A stretch of 64,000 bases of DNA. Origin: Enterococcus plantarum. GTDB lineage: Bacteria > Bacillota > Bacilli > Lactobacillales > Enterococcaceae. Shown in pieces: positions 50,753 through 63,456 of the stretch. Under the pieces are notes generated by a model. The model did no database searches, was not told where the DNA came from, and worked only from the letters and a program-made list of their open reading frames with translations. Both the position numbers and the translations under genes were made by a program. Position 1 is the first letter of the stretch, and every line of letters starts with the position of its first letter. The DNA is taken from assembly GCF_001730295.1 (NCBI RefSeq), contig NZ_MIKA01000005.1, positions 33,761 to 97,760 on the forward strand, in the 5' to 3' direction.

Positions 50753-50767
50753 AGAGAATCAATAATC

Positions 50768-52279
50768 TTAATAGCAAGAAGAATAAATCTCATTCAATAA
50801 CTGATCAAGATCTGAATAGTCTTTTTTTTCATTGTAATTAGTCAAAAAGAAAAAATTTTTTCCTCTTTTTTTAAGATAGGGACAATCTATATTACTAATA
50901 ACCAGATCATAGAATTGGCTCGGGTCTAGTGGTTCTGCTTGAGCAAAAGTGGTCAAGCCAATATAGTTGATCCACTGGTCTGTAAATCTTTTTTTGTCTA
51001 GTAAATCACCTTCAATAAAGATGCCAACAGAAATTTTCATTTTGACACACTCTTCATAAAAAAGTAAGGCATGAGTGTATTTTGTAATAAGAACGCTATC
51101 ATGAGTGTTGTCTACAAAAACTACGGGATATTTTCCTTTTAAGTAAGCAATAAATTGGCGAATCATTTCAGAGTGGCTCTTTTTTTCATGTATTGTATAA
51201 TTTAGTTCTCCAAAATAATCAATATGTCCTTTAAAGATAAGGTGTCGGTAGTTAATAAAACTTAGGTAATAACGAAGGGTTGATTTGTGAGAATTGCTTA
51301 AGTGGGTATTTGGATAGCAGGTTTTCATAAAATCAAAAAATTCTTTATTCAGAGTCCGTATAAAAAAATCACTGGACTGTTCAATTAAATTAAGTTCATC
51401 TAAACAATATGACGTAGCAGGAATGATTTCTTCACCGAGCATGAAGAGAAGTAATAAGATAGTTTCATTGGGAAGCATTTTAAACGAGTAGTAAACTAAA
51501 AATGATTCAAGTGCTTCGTTGATTTTTTTAAATAAGTGAGACTTTTTAAGTGCATGTATAAATCTTTTTTGACTGTAAATATCTGATTTATTACTGAAAA
51601 AAGGTTCCTGCTGACTATAATCTTGTATATTTTTTTGTGCATGTCTTCTTTTTAAGAGACTTAAATAAATAATAAGTTTTTTTCGGGCCAGGACGGACAT
51701 TGGGCTATCTAGTATCTGTTGAATAGTATTAAACGTTTCGTAAATTCTAGGATCAATAGTTGAAATTTTGAATCGGTATGCCGAATCTACACCAACGTAA
51801 AGGGAAACACAAAAAAATCGAATTTGTAATTCGGGACCAATTAGAGAACCATTTTGAATAGTTAAATCAAATTCATTTAATAATACGTTTAATTCGTTGA
51901 TTTTTCTAAAGTAGGTGGAATAGCTAATGCCGATTTTTTCAGTTAAACGATTGATATCGATCGTTCCAAACAGCAGTAATTCTTCTAAAATTGTATATTT
52001 AGGTGCAAGGACGATCAATTCATTGTACAAAGTATGAAGAGAGTAATCTGGTTTCGTTTTAAAAGTGATTGTTTGCTTGTCTAATTCGATGGAAAAACGA
52101 CCATTTGATTTTTGGGCTGAGGTCATCAACTCTTCGAGTAGCTTTGATAAGAAGTAATTCCCTATATCTAAATGTTGTAAGAGTTCTTTTTTTGTTGCAG
52201 TACCACCAACATTGCTCAGGTATATTAATAGTTCAATTTGATAAATTTCCAATTTTTCTAGTAAATCAAATTTTCTCAT
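50768..52279 (-). CDS. Mga/AtxA-like transcriptional regulator
   Basis: 503 residues. An N-terminal HTH lies at about 15-60 (YQIELLIYLSNVGGTATKKELLQHLDIGNYFLSKLLEEL), and a second HTH of Mga type at about 95-150 (ILEELLLFGTIDINRLTEKIGISYSTYFRKINEL). A central PRD-like helical region follows, then a C-terminal alpha/beta region (KYPVVFVDNTHDSVLITKY ... FYDLVISNIDCPYL) like the PTS EIIB-type domain of Mga proteins. AAAGGAG Shine-Dalgarno. Such regulators control surface or virulence genes in streptococci and enterococci. It converges with the integrase, and its targets are not evident. Confidence 0.85.
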   Translation of the reverse strand: MRKFDLLEKLEIYQIELLIYLSNVGGTATKKELLQHLDIGNYFLSKLLEELMTSAQKSNGRFSIELDKQTITFKTKPDYSLHTLYNELIVLAPKYTILEELLLFGTIDINRLTEKIGISYSTYFRKINELNVLLNEFDLTIQNGSLIGPELQIRFFCVSLYVGVDSAYRFKISTIDPRIYETFNTIQQILDSPMSVLARKKLIIYLSLLKRRHAQKNIQDYSQQEPFFSNKSDIYSQKRFIHALKKSHLFKKINEALESFLVYYSFKMLPNETILLLLFMLGEEIIPATSYCLDELNLIEQSSDFFIRTLNKEFFDFMKTCYPNTHLSNSHKSTLRYYLSFINYRHLIFKGHIDYFGELNYTIHEKKSHSEMIRQFIAYLKGKYPVVFVDNTHDSVLITKYTHALLFYEECVKMKISVGIFIEGDLLDKKRFTDQWINYIGLTTFAQAEPLDPSQFYDLVISNIDCPYLKKRGKNFFFLTNYNEKKDYSDLDQLLNEIYSSCY

Positions 52280-52671
52280 GGTAAGGCTCCTTTAAATATC
52301 AGTGTAGAAATAATGTTTAACTATGACTTAGTGAGTCATGTTAGCATAAATAGTTTTGAGTTAGAGGTTACTACTCCAAGTTTGGATACTGTTCCTGATT
52401 AAAATTTGAGTATGAGTAGTAAGATTTTCAATATTATCCAACATAAACCGGGTAAATACAATTTTATTTAATTCTTTTTATTTTCGTCGTATTTTCATTT
52501 TATTTCGATAAATGCCACCAATTATTTTTATATCTTCTTATTCAATTTATAAAAAAAAGCGAGTCAATAAAATAGCTTTGCTTGATTGCCCAAAAAATGG
52601 TATTGTATCTTTGTATGTTTCTGTCTAGTTTTCTGACAGTTGACGATTATTTTAGAAGGGATATGTCTGTT
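52280..52671. other. Intergenic region with a possible promoter for DUF951-ychF
   Basis: AT-rich. A weak promoter candidate is TTGCTT (52578-52583), 17 bases, TATTGT (52601-52606), about 65 bases ahead of the DUF951 start. Nothing else recognised. Confidence 0.35.
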
Positions 52672-52869
52672 ATGTATGATCTTGGTGATATTGTAGAAAT
52701 GAAAAAGCCCCATGCTTGTCAGGCAAATCGTTGGGAAATCATCCGAATGGGTGCTGATATTAAAATAAAATGTACGAACTGCGGTCATATCGTTATGATG
52801 ACGCGCCGTGATTTTGAAAAAAAGATGAAGAAAATTTTGGAAAAAAAACTGATAAAGGATAGTGAATAA
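52672..52869 (+). CDS. DUF951 small zinc-finger-like protein (YyzM family)
   Basis: 65 residues starting MYDLGDIVEMKKPHACQANR, with CTNCGH (one CxxC; the other potential ligands His14/Cys16 are in KPHAC) and a Lys-rich C-terminal helix. Length and sequence match DUF951, found next to ychF in lactobacillales. ATG 52672 is preferred over ATG 52663, which is too close to the AAGGG Shine-Dalgarno. It ends 3 bases before ychF. Function unknown, probably nucleic-acid binding. Confidence 0.9.
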   Translation: MYDLGDIVEMKKPHACQANRWEIIRMGADIKIKCTNCGHIVMMTRRDFEKKMKKILEKKLIKDSE

Positions 52870-52872
52870 TCA

Positions 52873-53973
52873 ATGGCATTAACAGCTGGAATCGTAGGTT
52901 TACCTAACGTAGGGAAATCTACCCTTTTTAACGCAATTACAAAAGCAGGAGCAGAGGCGGCAAATTATCCGTTTGCAACAATTGATCCTAATGTGGGGAT
53001 GGTTGAAGTACCAGATGAGCGCTTGCTACGTTTAACAGAGTTAGTGAAACCTAAAAAAACAGTACCAACTACTTTTGAATTTACAGATATCGCTGGGATC
53101 GTTAAAGGCGCAAGTAAAGGTGAAGGATTGGGTAACCAATTTTTAAGTCACATTCGTCAAGTGGATGCCATTTGTCATGTGGTACGTTGTTTTGATGATG
53201 ATAATATTACCCATGTTGAAGGACGTGTAGATCCGTTAGCAGATATTGATACAATCAACTTAGAATTGGTATTAGCTGACTTAGACTCTATTACAAAACG
53301 TTATGCACGCGTTGCTAAAATAGCTAAAACGAAAGATAAAGATGCGGTAGCGGAGTTGGCAGTATTAGATAAGCTGAAACCAGTTCTAGAAGAAGGCTTG
53401 TCTGCTCGAACAGTTGAATTTACTGAAGATGAGCAAAAAATCGTTAAAAGTCTATTTTTGTTAACAGCCAAACCTATTTTATATGTTGCAAATGTGTCAG
53501 AAGATGAAGTAGCAGATTCTGATAACAATCCATATGTACAGCAAGTTCGCACTTTTGCTGCAAATGAACAAGCAGAAGTAATTGTTGTTTGTGCACGTGC
53601 AGAAGAAGAAATCGCTGAATTAGATGATGAAGATAAAGCTGAATTTTTAGAAGCTTTAGGTATTGACGAGTCTGGTTTAGATCAATTGATTCGTGCAGCG
53701 TATGATCTGTTGGGATTAGCGACATACTTTACCGCTGGCGAACAAGAAGTTCGGGCATGGACGTTCCGTAAGGGGATTAAAGCACCTCAAGCTGCCGGAA
53801 TCATCCACACTGACTTTGAACGTGGATTTATTCGTGCAGAGACGGTTTCATTTGATGATTTGAACACTTACGGCAATATGCAAGCAGCGAAAGAAGCAGG
53901 CAAAGTTCGTTTAGAAGGAAAAGAATATATTGTTCAAGATGGCGATGTTATGCTTTTCCGTTTCAATGTATAG
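52873..53973 (+). CDS. ychF: Redox-regulated ribosome-binding ATPase YchF
   Basis: 366 residues. OBG-family G domain with [14 protein letters not shown] (residues 8-21) and [20 protein letters not shown], a coiled-coil insert, and a C-terminal TGS domain (about 280-364) ending [11 protein letters not shown]. The usual NKxD is replaced by the [12 protein letters not shown] motif characteristic of ATP-preferring YchF. Housekeeping and co-transcribed with DUF951. Confidence 0.97.
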   Translation: MALTAGIVGLPNVGKSTLFNAITKAGAEAANYPFATIDPNVGMVEVPDERLLRLTELVKPKKTVPTTFEFTDIAGIVKGASKGEGLGNQFLSHIRQVDAICHVVRCFDDDNITHVEGRVDPLADIDTINLELVLADLDSITKRYARVAKIAKTKDKDAVAELAVLDKLKPVLEEGLSARTVEFTEDEQKIVKSLFLLTAKPILYVANVSEDEVADSDNNPYVQQVRTFAANEQAEVIVVCARAEEEIAELDDEDKAEFLEALGIDESGLDQLIRAAYDLLGLATYFTAGEQEVRAWTFRKGIKAPQAAGIIHTDFERGFIRAETVSFDDLNTYGNMQAAKEAGKVRLEGKEYIVQDGDVMLFRFNV

Positions 53974-54073
53974 TAAAAAGTTGCTAAAAACTGTTTTTCT
54001 CCCTAAAAAATGTGTTAGAATACTTTTTAGGTAAAGATTGACCCGTTGGCCACGGGCGAGGAGGACGCAAAAA

Positions 54074-54757
54074 ATGGAATCAGAAACACTTCGAGACATT
54101 GTTTCAGAAAATCGTGAACTTGAACAAAAATTGACAAAGAGAAATGAACAATATATCTTCGACTTAAAAAAATCATTAGTTGCTGCTAACCTTTCAGAAG
54201 AAGCACAGACACTTGCTTTACATGATATTCTACCTCATTTAGTAGAAGGTCAAAAAAGTGGGAAAACAGCGCGTCAGCTTTTCGGAACAGTGGCTGAGCG
54301 TACGGAGTCTATCTTAAATAAACCAGAAGAACTGCCTGAATCTACCCCAGCTTTAATGTGGCTGGATAATACGTTATTACTATTTGGCGTAATGACAATC
54401 ATGTTCTCAGTTATGATGATGTGGTCGAAAGGAAAGTCACAACCATTGGGTCTATTGACACTGGTGCTAGCCTCGATGGCTGGAGGATATGTATTTTATT
54501 TAATGTATAAATATGTCTATCAATATGATCGTCCAGGAGTCGACAAATCAAAGCGTCCTGGTTGGTTCAAAACTGGTTTGATCTTAGTTGGAGCGATGCT
54601 TCTATGGCTCGTTGTCTTTGCGGGTTCTGCAATGTTGCCACCAATTATCAATCCTGTGTTAGACCCTGTAATTGTGATCATTATTGGAGGTATCGCTTTA
54701 GGTACTCGTTACTTATTAAAGAAAAAATACAATATGCGCAGCAGTTTAGCGCGTTAA
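54074..54757 (+). CDS. DUF1129 family membrane protein
   Basis: 227 residues from ATG 54074 with GGAGGA 9 bases upstream; the frame open to 54038 lacks a Shine-Dalgarno. A helical charged N-terminal part (LRDIVSENRELEQKLTKRNEQYIFDLKKSLVAANLSEEA) is followed by four hydrophobic segments: LLLFGVMTIMFSVMMMW, LGLLTLVLASMAGGYVFYLMY, GLILVGAMLLWLVVFAG and PVIVIIIGGIALGTRYLL. This is the DUF1129 layout next to ychF in lactic acid bacteria. Function unknown. Confidence 0.88.
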   Translation: MESETLRDIVSENRELEQKLTKRNEQYIFDLKKSLVAANLSEEAQTLALHDILPHLVEGQKSGKTARQLFGTVAERTESILNKPEELPESTPALMWLDNTLLLFGVMTIMFSVMMMWSKGKSQPLGLLTLVLASMAGGYVFYLMYKYVYQYDRPGVDKSKRPGWFKTGLILVGAMLLWLVVFAGSAMLPPIINPVLDPVIVIIIGGIALGTRYLLKKKYNMRSSLAR

Positions 54758-54765
54758 AGAATAAT

Positions 54766-54815
54766 AGTAGAGTCTTAAACAGAGCTGATGAGCGTTTTGT
54801 TTAAGACTCTTTTTG
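54766..54815 (+). terminator. Terminator after the DUF1129 gene
   Basis: AGAGTCTTAAAC and GTTTAAGACTCT arms around GAGCTGATGAGCGTTTT, then TTTTT. Confidence 0.8.
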
Positions 54816-54989
54816 ACTCTTTAACCAAGTAACTAGTTCTGTTAACTCAAAATCATTAAATGGTGATAAAGAAATTAGGCCAGCGGTGCAAACTAAAAGG
54901 GATCGTATTTGAAAGAAAAGCTTTAGCACGATACCATAGAGATTAAGAATGAAATTTGTAACGAATGTTCATTAGGAAGAGGTGGATGA

Positions 54990-56666
54990 ATGAAAACATG
55001 GATGAACCGACATAGTCAGTTTTTGATTATTCTAAATTTTTTTATATTAAGTGTATTGTCTTTATATATTGTTTATCTTCAAAATGGTCATATTATGATT
55101 GGGGATGATTATCATTTTCATCAAAATCGGATCGAAGGCTTAGCATTATCTTTGGAGCAAGGGATGTTGTTACCAAAAGTGAGCTATTTTTTTATTGGCG
55201 GATATGGATACGCATCGAGTTTGTTTTATCCAGATTTTTATCTGTATTTTCCAGCTATACTACGTGTTTTTGGCTTTTCTCTTGCCAGTAGTTTTGTTGT
55301 TTTTTCGGTGTGTGTAAACTTTTCCACATTTGTTTTAACCTATATATCTGGAAGGTATATGAGTTTGACGAAAATGAAAAGTTACTTGTTTTCGTTATTA
55401 TATACGTTATCAATTTACCGTCTACAAGATTTTTTTAATCGTCAAGCTATTGGAGAGCTTTTGGCTATGGGCTTTTTTCCATTAGTTCTAGCTAGTTTGT
55501 ATCTATTGAAAAATGGAAAAGAGAAGAAATGGCTATTATTGACAGTTGCTATGACAGGAATTGGTTTAGCTCATTTTATTTCATTGGAAATCGTCAGTAT
55601 TTTTATAGGGCTGTACATTCTTTTCAATCTGAAGCGTTTTTTAAAGAAAGAGGTCATAGTTGCGATAGTAAAGGCTGCAGGAGTTACAATCTTACTGTTA
55701 GCGTTCTATCTAGTACCCGTTTTTGAGCAGATGAAGCATGTCACGTTCCAAGTGACAGCCAATCCGCTGACGTTGATTTCAGAGAGAAGTTACTCTTTGA
55801 GTGAACTAATAACTAACAGCTTTAAAAATAGCGTATTTCATAAATCCTCAGCAAATATAGGTGTTGTTCTGTTGTTTGGTTTGGCTATCTACACACTGAT
55901 GCTTTTTAAGCGAAATTTACCTAATCGAGAGTTGGTTATTCTTGCGTTATTTTTTATGTTTATGACGACAGACCTTTTTCCTTGGAGCTTTTTTGACCAT
56001 ACACCGTTGAATACGATCCAGTTTCCCTGGCGTTTCTTATCGATTGTGACGTTGCTGTTAGCCTTTCTTATCGCAAATGACGATCTAGGATTATTTAAAA
56101 AATTTCCAAGTAGTCAGATAATCGTAGTGATGGTCATTTTCCTTGGAGTTGTATTGTATGAAAAAGAGAGTATTGATACTGAGGGGAAGCGTATCCTATC
56201 CTATGATGCATATGATCAAACTAATAGTTATTATATTGGCGCTGGACATGAGTATTTACCAAAAGAAGTTGATTATTCTACTATTAAAAAGAATAAAGAA
56301 CGAAAAGTTGTGTACGATGATGCTAAAATAGACATATCAAATGTTAAAATGGATTTTGATTCCGTTGCGTTCGACTATCACTCAATTGACAAGAAAAAAA
56401 CGACAGTAACAATTCCATTTATCTACTATTATGGTTATCAAGCTAAAATAGTAAGTGAAGGTAGTGAAAAAATAATTCCAGCATCGCTAAACAAACAAAA
56501 CGGATTAGTTGCTATTCCGTTATCTAAAAATGGCAGTGTCTCTATTTCTTATCATACAACTTTGGCACAAAAAATTTCATTAAGTATCTCTGTTTTGACT
56601 CTATCGACCTGTGTAACATGGAAGGTAGCGACTATGTATTCTATTAAGTTAAAAAGAAAGAAATAA
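54990..56666 (+). CDS. Large polytopic membrane protein (PTPS-related/YfhO-like)
   Basis: 558 residues. A transmembrane N-terminus (FLIILNFFILSVLSLYIVYL) is followed by an extracytoplasmic loop GDDYHFHQNRIEGLALSLEQG, the typical D-x-x-FH-x-x-R motif of the 6-pyruvoyl-tetrahydropterin-synthase-related membrane family (PF10131), which resembles GT-C glycosyltransferases. At least ten further membrane segments to about residue 400 are followed by an extracellular beta domain and a last helix with a basic tail. Probably involved in cell-surface glycan assembly; the substrate is not known. Monocistronic between terminators or promoters of its neighbours. Confidence 0.78.
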   Translation: MKTWMNRHSQFLIILNFFILSVLSLYIVYLQNGHIMIGDDYHFHQNRIEGLALSLEQGMLLPKVSYFFIGGYGYASSLFYPDFYLYFPAILRVFGFSLASSFVVFSVCVNFSTFVLTYISGRYMSLTKMKSYLFSLLYTLSIYRLQDFFNRQAIGELLAMGFFPLVLASLYLLKNGKEKKWLLLTVAMTGIGLAHFISLEIVSIFIGLYILFNLKRFLKKEVIVAIVKAAGVTILLLAFYLVPVFEQMKHVTFQVTANPLTLISERSYSLSELITNSFKNSVFHKSSANIGVVLLFGLAIYTLMLFKRNLPNRELVILALFFMFMTTDLFPWSFFDHTPLNTIQFPWRFLSIVTLLLAFLIANDDLGLFKKFPSSQIIVVMVIFLGVVLYEKESIDTEGKRILSYDAYDQTNSYYIGAGHEYLPKEVDYSTIKKNKERKVVYDDAKIDISNVKMDFDSVAFDYHSIDKKKTTVTIPFIYYYGYQAKIVSEGSEKIIPASLNKQNGLVAIPLSKNGSVSISYHTTLAQKISLSISVLTLSTCVTWKVATMYSIKLKRKK

Positions 56667-56821
56667 GTAGAGTTATTCTTTTGATTCGGTTGCAAATAAA
56701 TGAGAAAACACTCATGTTATGGAAAACGAAAAGAAAATATCTGTAATCAGGAAAATGCGGTTGACTTCCTTTTTATTATCTGTTATTTTCTTATATAAAA
56801 TTAAATAGAGGAGTGGTCTAG

Positions 56822-58309
<1,488 letters not shown>

Positions 58310-58321
58310 ATCAAGAATAAA

Positions 58322-58362
58322 GAAAAAATTCCGATGTCGTATACAGCATCGGAATTTTTTTC
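58322..58362. terminator. Bidirectional terminator between guaB and the deacetylase gene
   Basis: GAAAAAATTCCGATGTCGTA pairs with TACAGCATCGGAATTTTTTTC across a minimal loop; T runs on both strands. Confidence 0.85.
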
Positions 58363-58363
58363 T

Positions 58364-59860
58364 TTATTGAACAAGACGTTCGTCATTAGAACCATAATAC
58401 ATGTGGAGTGGTTTGGCTTTTTTTCCTAACAATTCTTTAGAAGGTAAAATCTCATAGCCCTCTGCATGTAAGTGGTCAATAACAGTAGATACAGCATCTA
58501 CTGTTTCGGGATGAATGTCATGCATTAAAACGATTGTGTCATTATAGGCTGTCTCATCGATACGTTTAATGATTGCTTGTGCATTGTGGCTTTGCCAATC
58601 TTGTGAATCGACAGACCATTGAATAATCGGCTTACCAATGATTGCTGCCACATCTTTATTCACAGCACCATATGGCGGTCTAAAATCAGTTGGTAGCTTG
58701 CCAATAGCATGATAGATGGCTTTGTCAGTGTTTTGGACTTCCTCTTTCACCGTTTGTGCATCAATTCCGGTCAATTGTGGATGTGAGTAGGAATGGCTAG
58801 CCACTTCATGTCCTTCATCAGCCACTCGTTTAACAAGGGATTCATGTTTTACAACATTTTGACCCAGCATAAAGAATGTTGCTTTGACACCTTTTTCTTT
58901 TAGAATATCTAGAAGTCTAGGGGTAGTGTCAGGATTTGGACCATCATCAAACGTGAGTGAAATGTATTTTTTATCTGACTCTAAAGGTTTGGGTAACGCG
59001 TCTTTGATGGAATCAGCATCAATAAATTCTGGGTTTACGTAACCAGCAATTTCATTGTAAGGCAATGTGATTTCTGTTTTGCCAGTTGGATTTTCTGGTA
59101 GACCTAAGCTGATTTTATCAGAATAATAGGTAAAAGCAGTTCCATCTAAAGAAATACTGGGCATATTGAGTATACCATCAATAACCGCATTGCCATCTGG
59201 ACTTTCAGAAAGCAATTTTTGTTGCACAACCTGCTGAATGGCTAAGGTATTTGCCTCACTCATAAAAATATCCTGCAAGCATAGTGGTTGTTTTGTTTTT
59301 TGATTGACGAAGGCTGTATTTTTACCATGTTCAGTTTTTTCAGACCAGTCTTCTTTCTCTCGATCCCAAGTATAGGTGTCAACAATAGGTTGGTAGCTGA
59401 ATACTTGTTCGTTGATTTTTTCTCTTTTAACATAACCGACGAGTTTAGTTTCAGTCTTTTTTGAACTGTTCTTTTGGGCAATGTCTATCAACGTTGTTAA
59501 TTCGGTTTTAATTACTGGTAATTGAGGGATAGAGTCAGCGGCGACAGGTTCATAAATAAGTGTCTGGATGTTGCCCTCTGTCTTCTCCTGCTCGGTTGTT
59601 TCAAAATCTTCATGATGTTGTTTTTTTCGAATTTTTTCTAATAACGAGGTTTCTTTTTGCTCATATTGCTCCTCATCATCTTCGGGTAGGCTTATTTCTT
59701 TCTGCGTATGTTGCATAGCATAGATCGCATATACACCACCACATATTAAAATGAATGAAATCGTAAAGGTAGTTATAAAAATTATTTTTTTTGAAAAAGG
59801 GTACTTCTTTTTTTCGTGCCGACTGTTTCGAGTTCCTCGTGGGTGTTTGTTTCTATGCAT
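58364..59860 (-). CDS. Membrane-anchored polysaccharide deacetylase (PgdA-like)
   Basis: 498 residues. A basic cytoplasmic N-terminus and one transmembrane helix (IIFITTFTISFILICGGVYAIYA) are followed by a charged linker and a DUF3298-like domain (about 100-285). The NodB catalytic domain (295-480) has the Asp-Asp motif LTFDDGPNPDTTP, His pair SHSYSHPQLT, RPPYGAVN, VDSQDW and LMHDIHPET. It should N-deacetylate peptidoglycan GlcNAc at the outer membrane face, conferring lysozyme resistance, as PgdA does in streptococci and enterococci. Transcribed on its own. Confidence 0.92.
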   Translation of the reverse strand: MHRNKHPRGTRNSRHEKKKYPFSKKIIFITTFTISFILICGGVYAIYAMQHTQKEISLPEDDEEQYEQKETSLLEKIRKKQHHEDFETTEQEKTEGNIQTLIYEPVAADSIPQLPVIKTELTTLIDIAQKNSSKKTETKLVGYVKREKINEQVFSYQPIVDTYTWDREKEDWSEKTEHGKNTAFVNQKTKQPLCLQDIFMSEANTLAIQQVVQQKLLSESPDGNAVIDGILNMPSISLDGTAFTYYSDKISLGLPENPTGKTEITLPYNEIAGYVNPEFIDADSIKDALPKPLESDKKYISLTFDDGPNPDTTPRLLDILKEKGVKATFFMLGQNVVKHESLVKRVADEGHEVASHSYSHPQLTGIDAQTVKEEVQNTDKAIYHAIGKLPTDFRPPYGAVNKDVAAIIGKPIIQWSVDSQDWQSHNAQAIIKRIDETAYNDTIVLMHDIHPETVDAVSTVIDHLHAEGYEILPSKELLGKKAKPLHMYYGSNDERLVQ

Positions 59861-60000
59861 AACGTTTGATCCCTCTAATTTATAAATTTAAGTGTTTATA
59901 GTAGTACAAATGTATCATGCCTATTTTGGACTTTCAACAATGGCTTTGTTATCTGAGTGAATCTTTTGATTTTTTTAATGTATCTAGTTCATCAAAAAGT

Positions 60001-61290
<1,290 letters not shown>

Positions 61291-61340
61291 TTAAAAGCAT
61301 AATGGTCTTGTGCATCCATACTGCTAGATAACATTGTGGT

Positions 61341-61580
61341 AAAATAAAAAGCCACTCCATCCCTAGAAAAAAATTCTTGGGACGAAATGACTTGAATTTC
61401 GCGGTACCACCCAAGTTCAGCTATAATGCTGCCCTTGTAATGCAGATAACGGTTGCTGCCGGTCTGACTTATTTCGTCAAACGCATATAATAGAGATGGA
61501 ATTCTTTATAGTCGAATATTTGCTTTCACCACCGCAAACTCTCTTTGATTCAGCACTATAAATACTTTTTCTCTTTGCTT
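61341..61580 (-). promoter_or_regulatory. T-box leader of serS
   Basis: Minus strand: a conserved T-box core GGGTGGTACCGCG lies at 61400-61412, inside the antiterminator. Upstream is the long stem I region, with an AATTCCATCTC stretch that could hold a UCC or UCU Ser specifier. Downstream is the terminator hairpin CATTTCGTCCC / GGGATGGAGTG with TTTTTATTTT (61341-61391). Binding of uncharged tRNA-Ser should favour the antiterminator. The exact specifier codon is not settled by eye. Confidence 0.92.
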
Positions 61581-61586
61581 GTCATT

Positions 61587-61615
61587 AGGATACAAAACTT
61601 TTGTTTGGATGTCAA
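61587..61615 (-). promoter_or_regulatory. Promoter of the serS T-box transcript
   Basis: Minus strand TTGACA (61615-61610), 17 bases, TATCCT (61592-61587). The expected start is near 61580. Confidence 0.8.
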
Positions 61616-61625
61616 CCTTAGTAAA

Positions 61626-62777
61626 TCAATTTCGCTTTAGCGGTAAGTGAATAATGAAAGATGTCCAATGATTATCGGAAGTGGCATAGATGTAGCCGCC
61701 ATGTAATGCTATAATACTTTGGGCGATAGCTAAACCAAGACCTGTTCCGCCTGTTTCTTGGGATCGTGATTCCTCAACACGATAGAAACGATCGAATAAT
61801 TGATCCAAAGAGTTTTTAGGAATCGCCGGACCGTCATTTCTAACGGCAATCACGACTTCTGTCCCAACTTTCTCTACATCAATGACAATATTTTTACCAC
61901 CTTTACCGTATTTAAGCGCATTTGATAATAGATTATTGAAGACACGAACCAGTTTTTCGGTATCACCATCCATTTTTATTGATTCTGGATTAGCATTGAC
62001 CTCAATCGTCATGTCGTTTTTATCTGCTTCCAGCTCAAAATCAGCAGCTAGTTGTTCAATCAATTGTGCCATATCAAAATGTATCGTATTGATAGGGACG
62101 GAAGGCTGACGAACTTTCGTATATTCAAAAAGATCATCAACAAGCAGCTTCATTTGTTTCGCTTTCACGTAAGCTGTATGAGTATACTTAAGTAAATCTT
62201 CTTCGTTTTTAAACTGTCGATCTTCAATTAAACCCAAATATCCTATAATAGAAGTTAAAGGAGTTCGGATATCGTGACTGACGTTTGTGATCAGTTCATC
62301 TTTTGATTTTTCTATTTTTCGTTCATCTTCAATTGCTGCAACGGTACTATCAACTAATCCGTTGATACTGGTAACAACTTTTGCTAAATCACCACTTAGC
62401 TCAAAAGGAATACGATGGTCGTAATTACCATCAGCGATATAATGCAGTTCGCTGATAATATGACGTAATTGCATTTGGCGATAACGACGAATCAAACGCC
62501 AATACAACACAGCTATATCCACTATAAAGAATATCGGGATAACAAATTTACTTAAACTCCAAAATAAATCTGTATTTAGTTCTGCTGCAAAAGCACCCTT
62601 AGTTGCCCAGATGATTCCTTGTAGAGTTTGGTTGCCGCTAAGAATAACCGTAATCGAGACATTTAATAGAAGCAACAAGATAATAGTGACGATTCCTTCA
62701 GCAAGTAATTCGCTTATTTCCTTTGATGTTAGGGTAATTCTTTTTTGTTTTTCGATTTTCTTTTGTCTAACGAGCAT
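61626..62777 (-). CDS. Sensor histidine kinase
   Basis: 383 residues. Two transmembrane helices (about 30-48 and 75-95) enclose a short external loop of about 25 residues, so it probably senses a membrane-level signal. A HAMP-like linker follows, then HisKA with the phospho-His in NVSHDIRTPLTSIIGYLG, an N box (NNLLSNALKYG), and HATPase G boxes ending GGTGLGLAIAQSIIALHGG. It overlaps the response-regulator gene by 11 bases, so the two form one two-component system. The family looks VanS/BaeS-like (short loop, HAMP); ligand unknown. Confidence 0.93.
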   Translation of the reverse strand: MLVRQKKIEKQKRITLTSKEISELLAEGIVTIILLLLLNVSITVILSGNQTLQGIIWATKGAFAAELNTDLFWSLSKFVIPIFFIVDIAVLYWRLIRRYRQMQLRHIISELHYIADGNYDHRIPFELSGDLAKVVTSINGLVDSTVAAIEDERKIEKSKDELITNVSHDIRTPLTSIIGYLGLIEDRQFKNEEDLLKYTHTAYVKAKQMKLLVDDLFEYTKVRQPSVPINTIHFDMAQLIEQLAADFELEADKNDMTIEVNANPESIKMDGDTEKLVRVFNNLLSNALKYGKGGKNIVIDVEKVGTEVVIAVRNDGPAIPKNSLDQLFDRFYRVEESRSQETGGTGLGLAIAQSIIALHGGYIYATSDNHWTSFIIHLPLKRN

Positions 62778-63456
62778 CTATTTTATATCCAACTCCCCAA
62801 ACTGTTTGAATGACTTTTTCTCCACCAGTTGCTTCTTCGATCTTATCTCTCAAGTGACTTACATGAACCATAACGGTTTTTGCAGAAACAATACTTTCTT
62901 GTTGCCACACACGTTCAAAAATTTCATCTGCACTAAAAACACGATTAGGATGACTGGCTAAGAGATACAAGATCCCGAATTCCAGTGCTGTTAATTGAAT
63001 TTCTTTTCCTTCGACTGTTTTTACTTCGTGGGAATCTTTGTTAATAATCAATGATCCTATTTCAAGTACATCAGGCTCATCTGCTTTAAGCTGCATTTGA
63101 CTACGTCTTAAAATAGATTTAACCCGAGCCATAACTTCCAATGGGTTGAATGGTTTCGTAACGTAGTCATCAGCTCCAGCAACCAACCCTTTAATTTTAT
63201 CCATATCTGTTGTTTTAGCAGTTAGCATAATAATAGGAATTTGAGATTCCTTTCTTAATTCTTTCACAACTTGCATACCGTCCATAATCGGCATCATGAT
63301 ATCTAAGATAAGTAAATCAATATCTGAAATAGTTCGAATCTTAGATAAAGCTTCTTTTCCGTCATAAGCTTTCACCACTTCATACCCTTCGTTGTGAATA
63401 TAAATGCTCAGTAGTTCTACAATCTCTTTATCATCATCAGCAACTAAAATCTTCAT
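62767..63456 (-). CDS. OmpR-family response regulator
   Basis: About 229 residues from ATG 63456 (MKILVADDDKEI), with GGAGGA 9-11 bases upstream; ATGs at 63465 and 63501 are possible. The receiver carries the acidic pair (ADDD), phospho-acceptor Asp in LLILDIMMPIMDG, switch Thr in MLTAKTTD and Lys in YVTKPFNP. The C-terminal winged helix is from about 130 (LTALEFGILYLLASHPNRVFSADEIFERVW) to GVGYKID. It is paired with the downstream kinase gene. A normal, complete receiver, unlike the two atypical regulators elsewhere in this window. Confidence 0.96.
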   Translation of the reverse strand: MKILVADDDKEIVELLSIYIHNEGYEVVKAYDGKEALSKIRTISDIDLLILDIMMPIMDGMQVVKELRKESQIPIIMLTAKTTDMDKIKGLVAGADDYVTKPFNPLEVMARVKSILRRSQMQLKADEPDVLEIGSLIINKDSHEVKTVEGKEIQLTALEFGILYLLASHPNRVFSADEIFERVWQQESIVSAKTVMVHVSHLRDKIEEATGGEKVIQTVWGVGYKIDAR

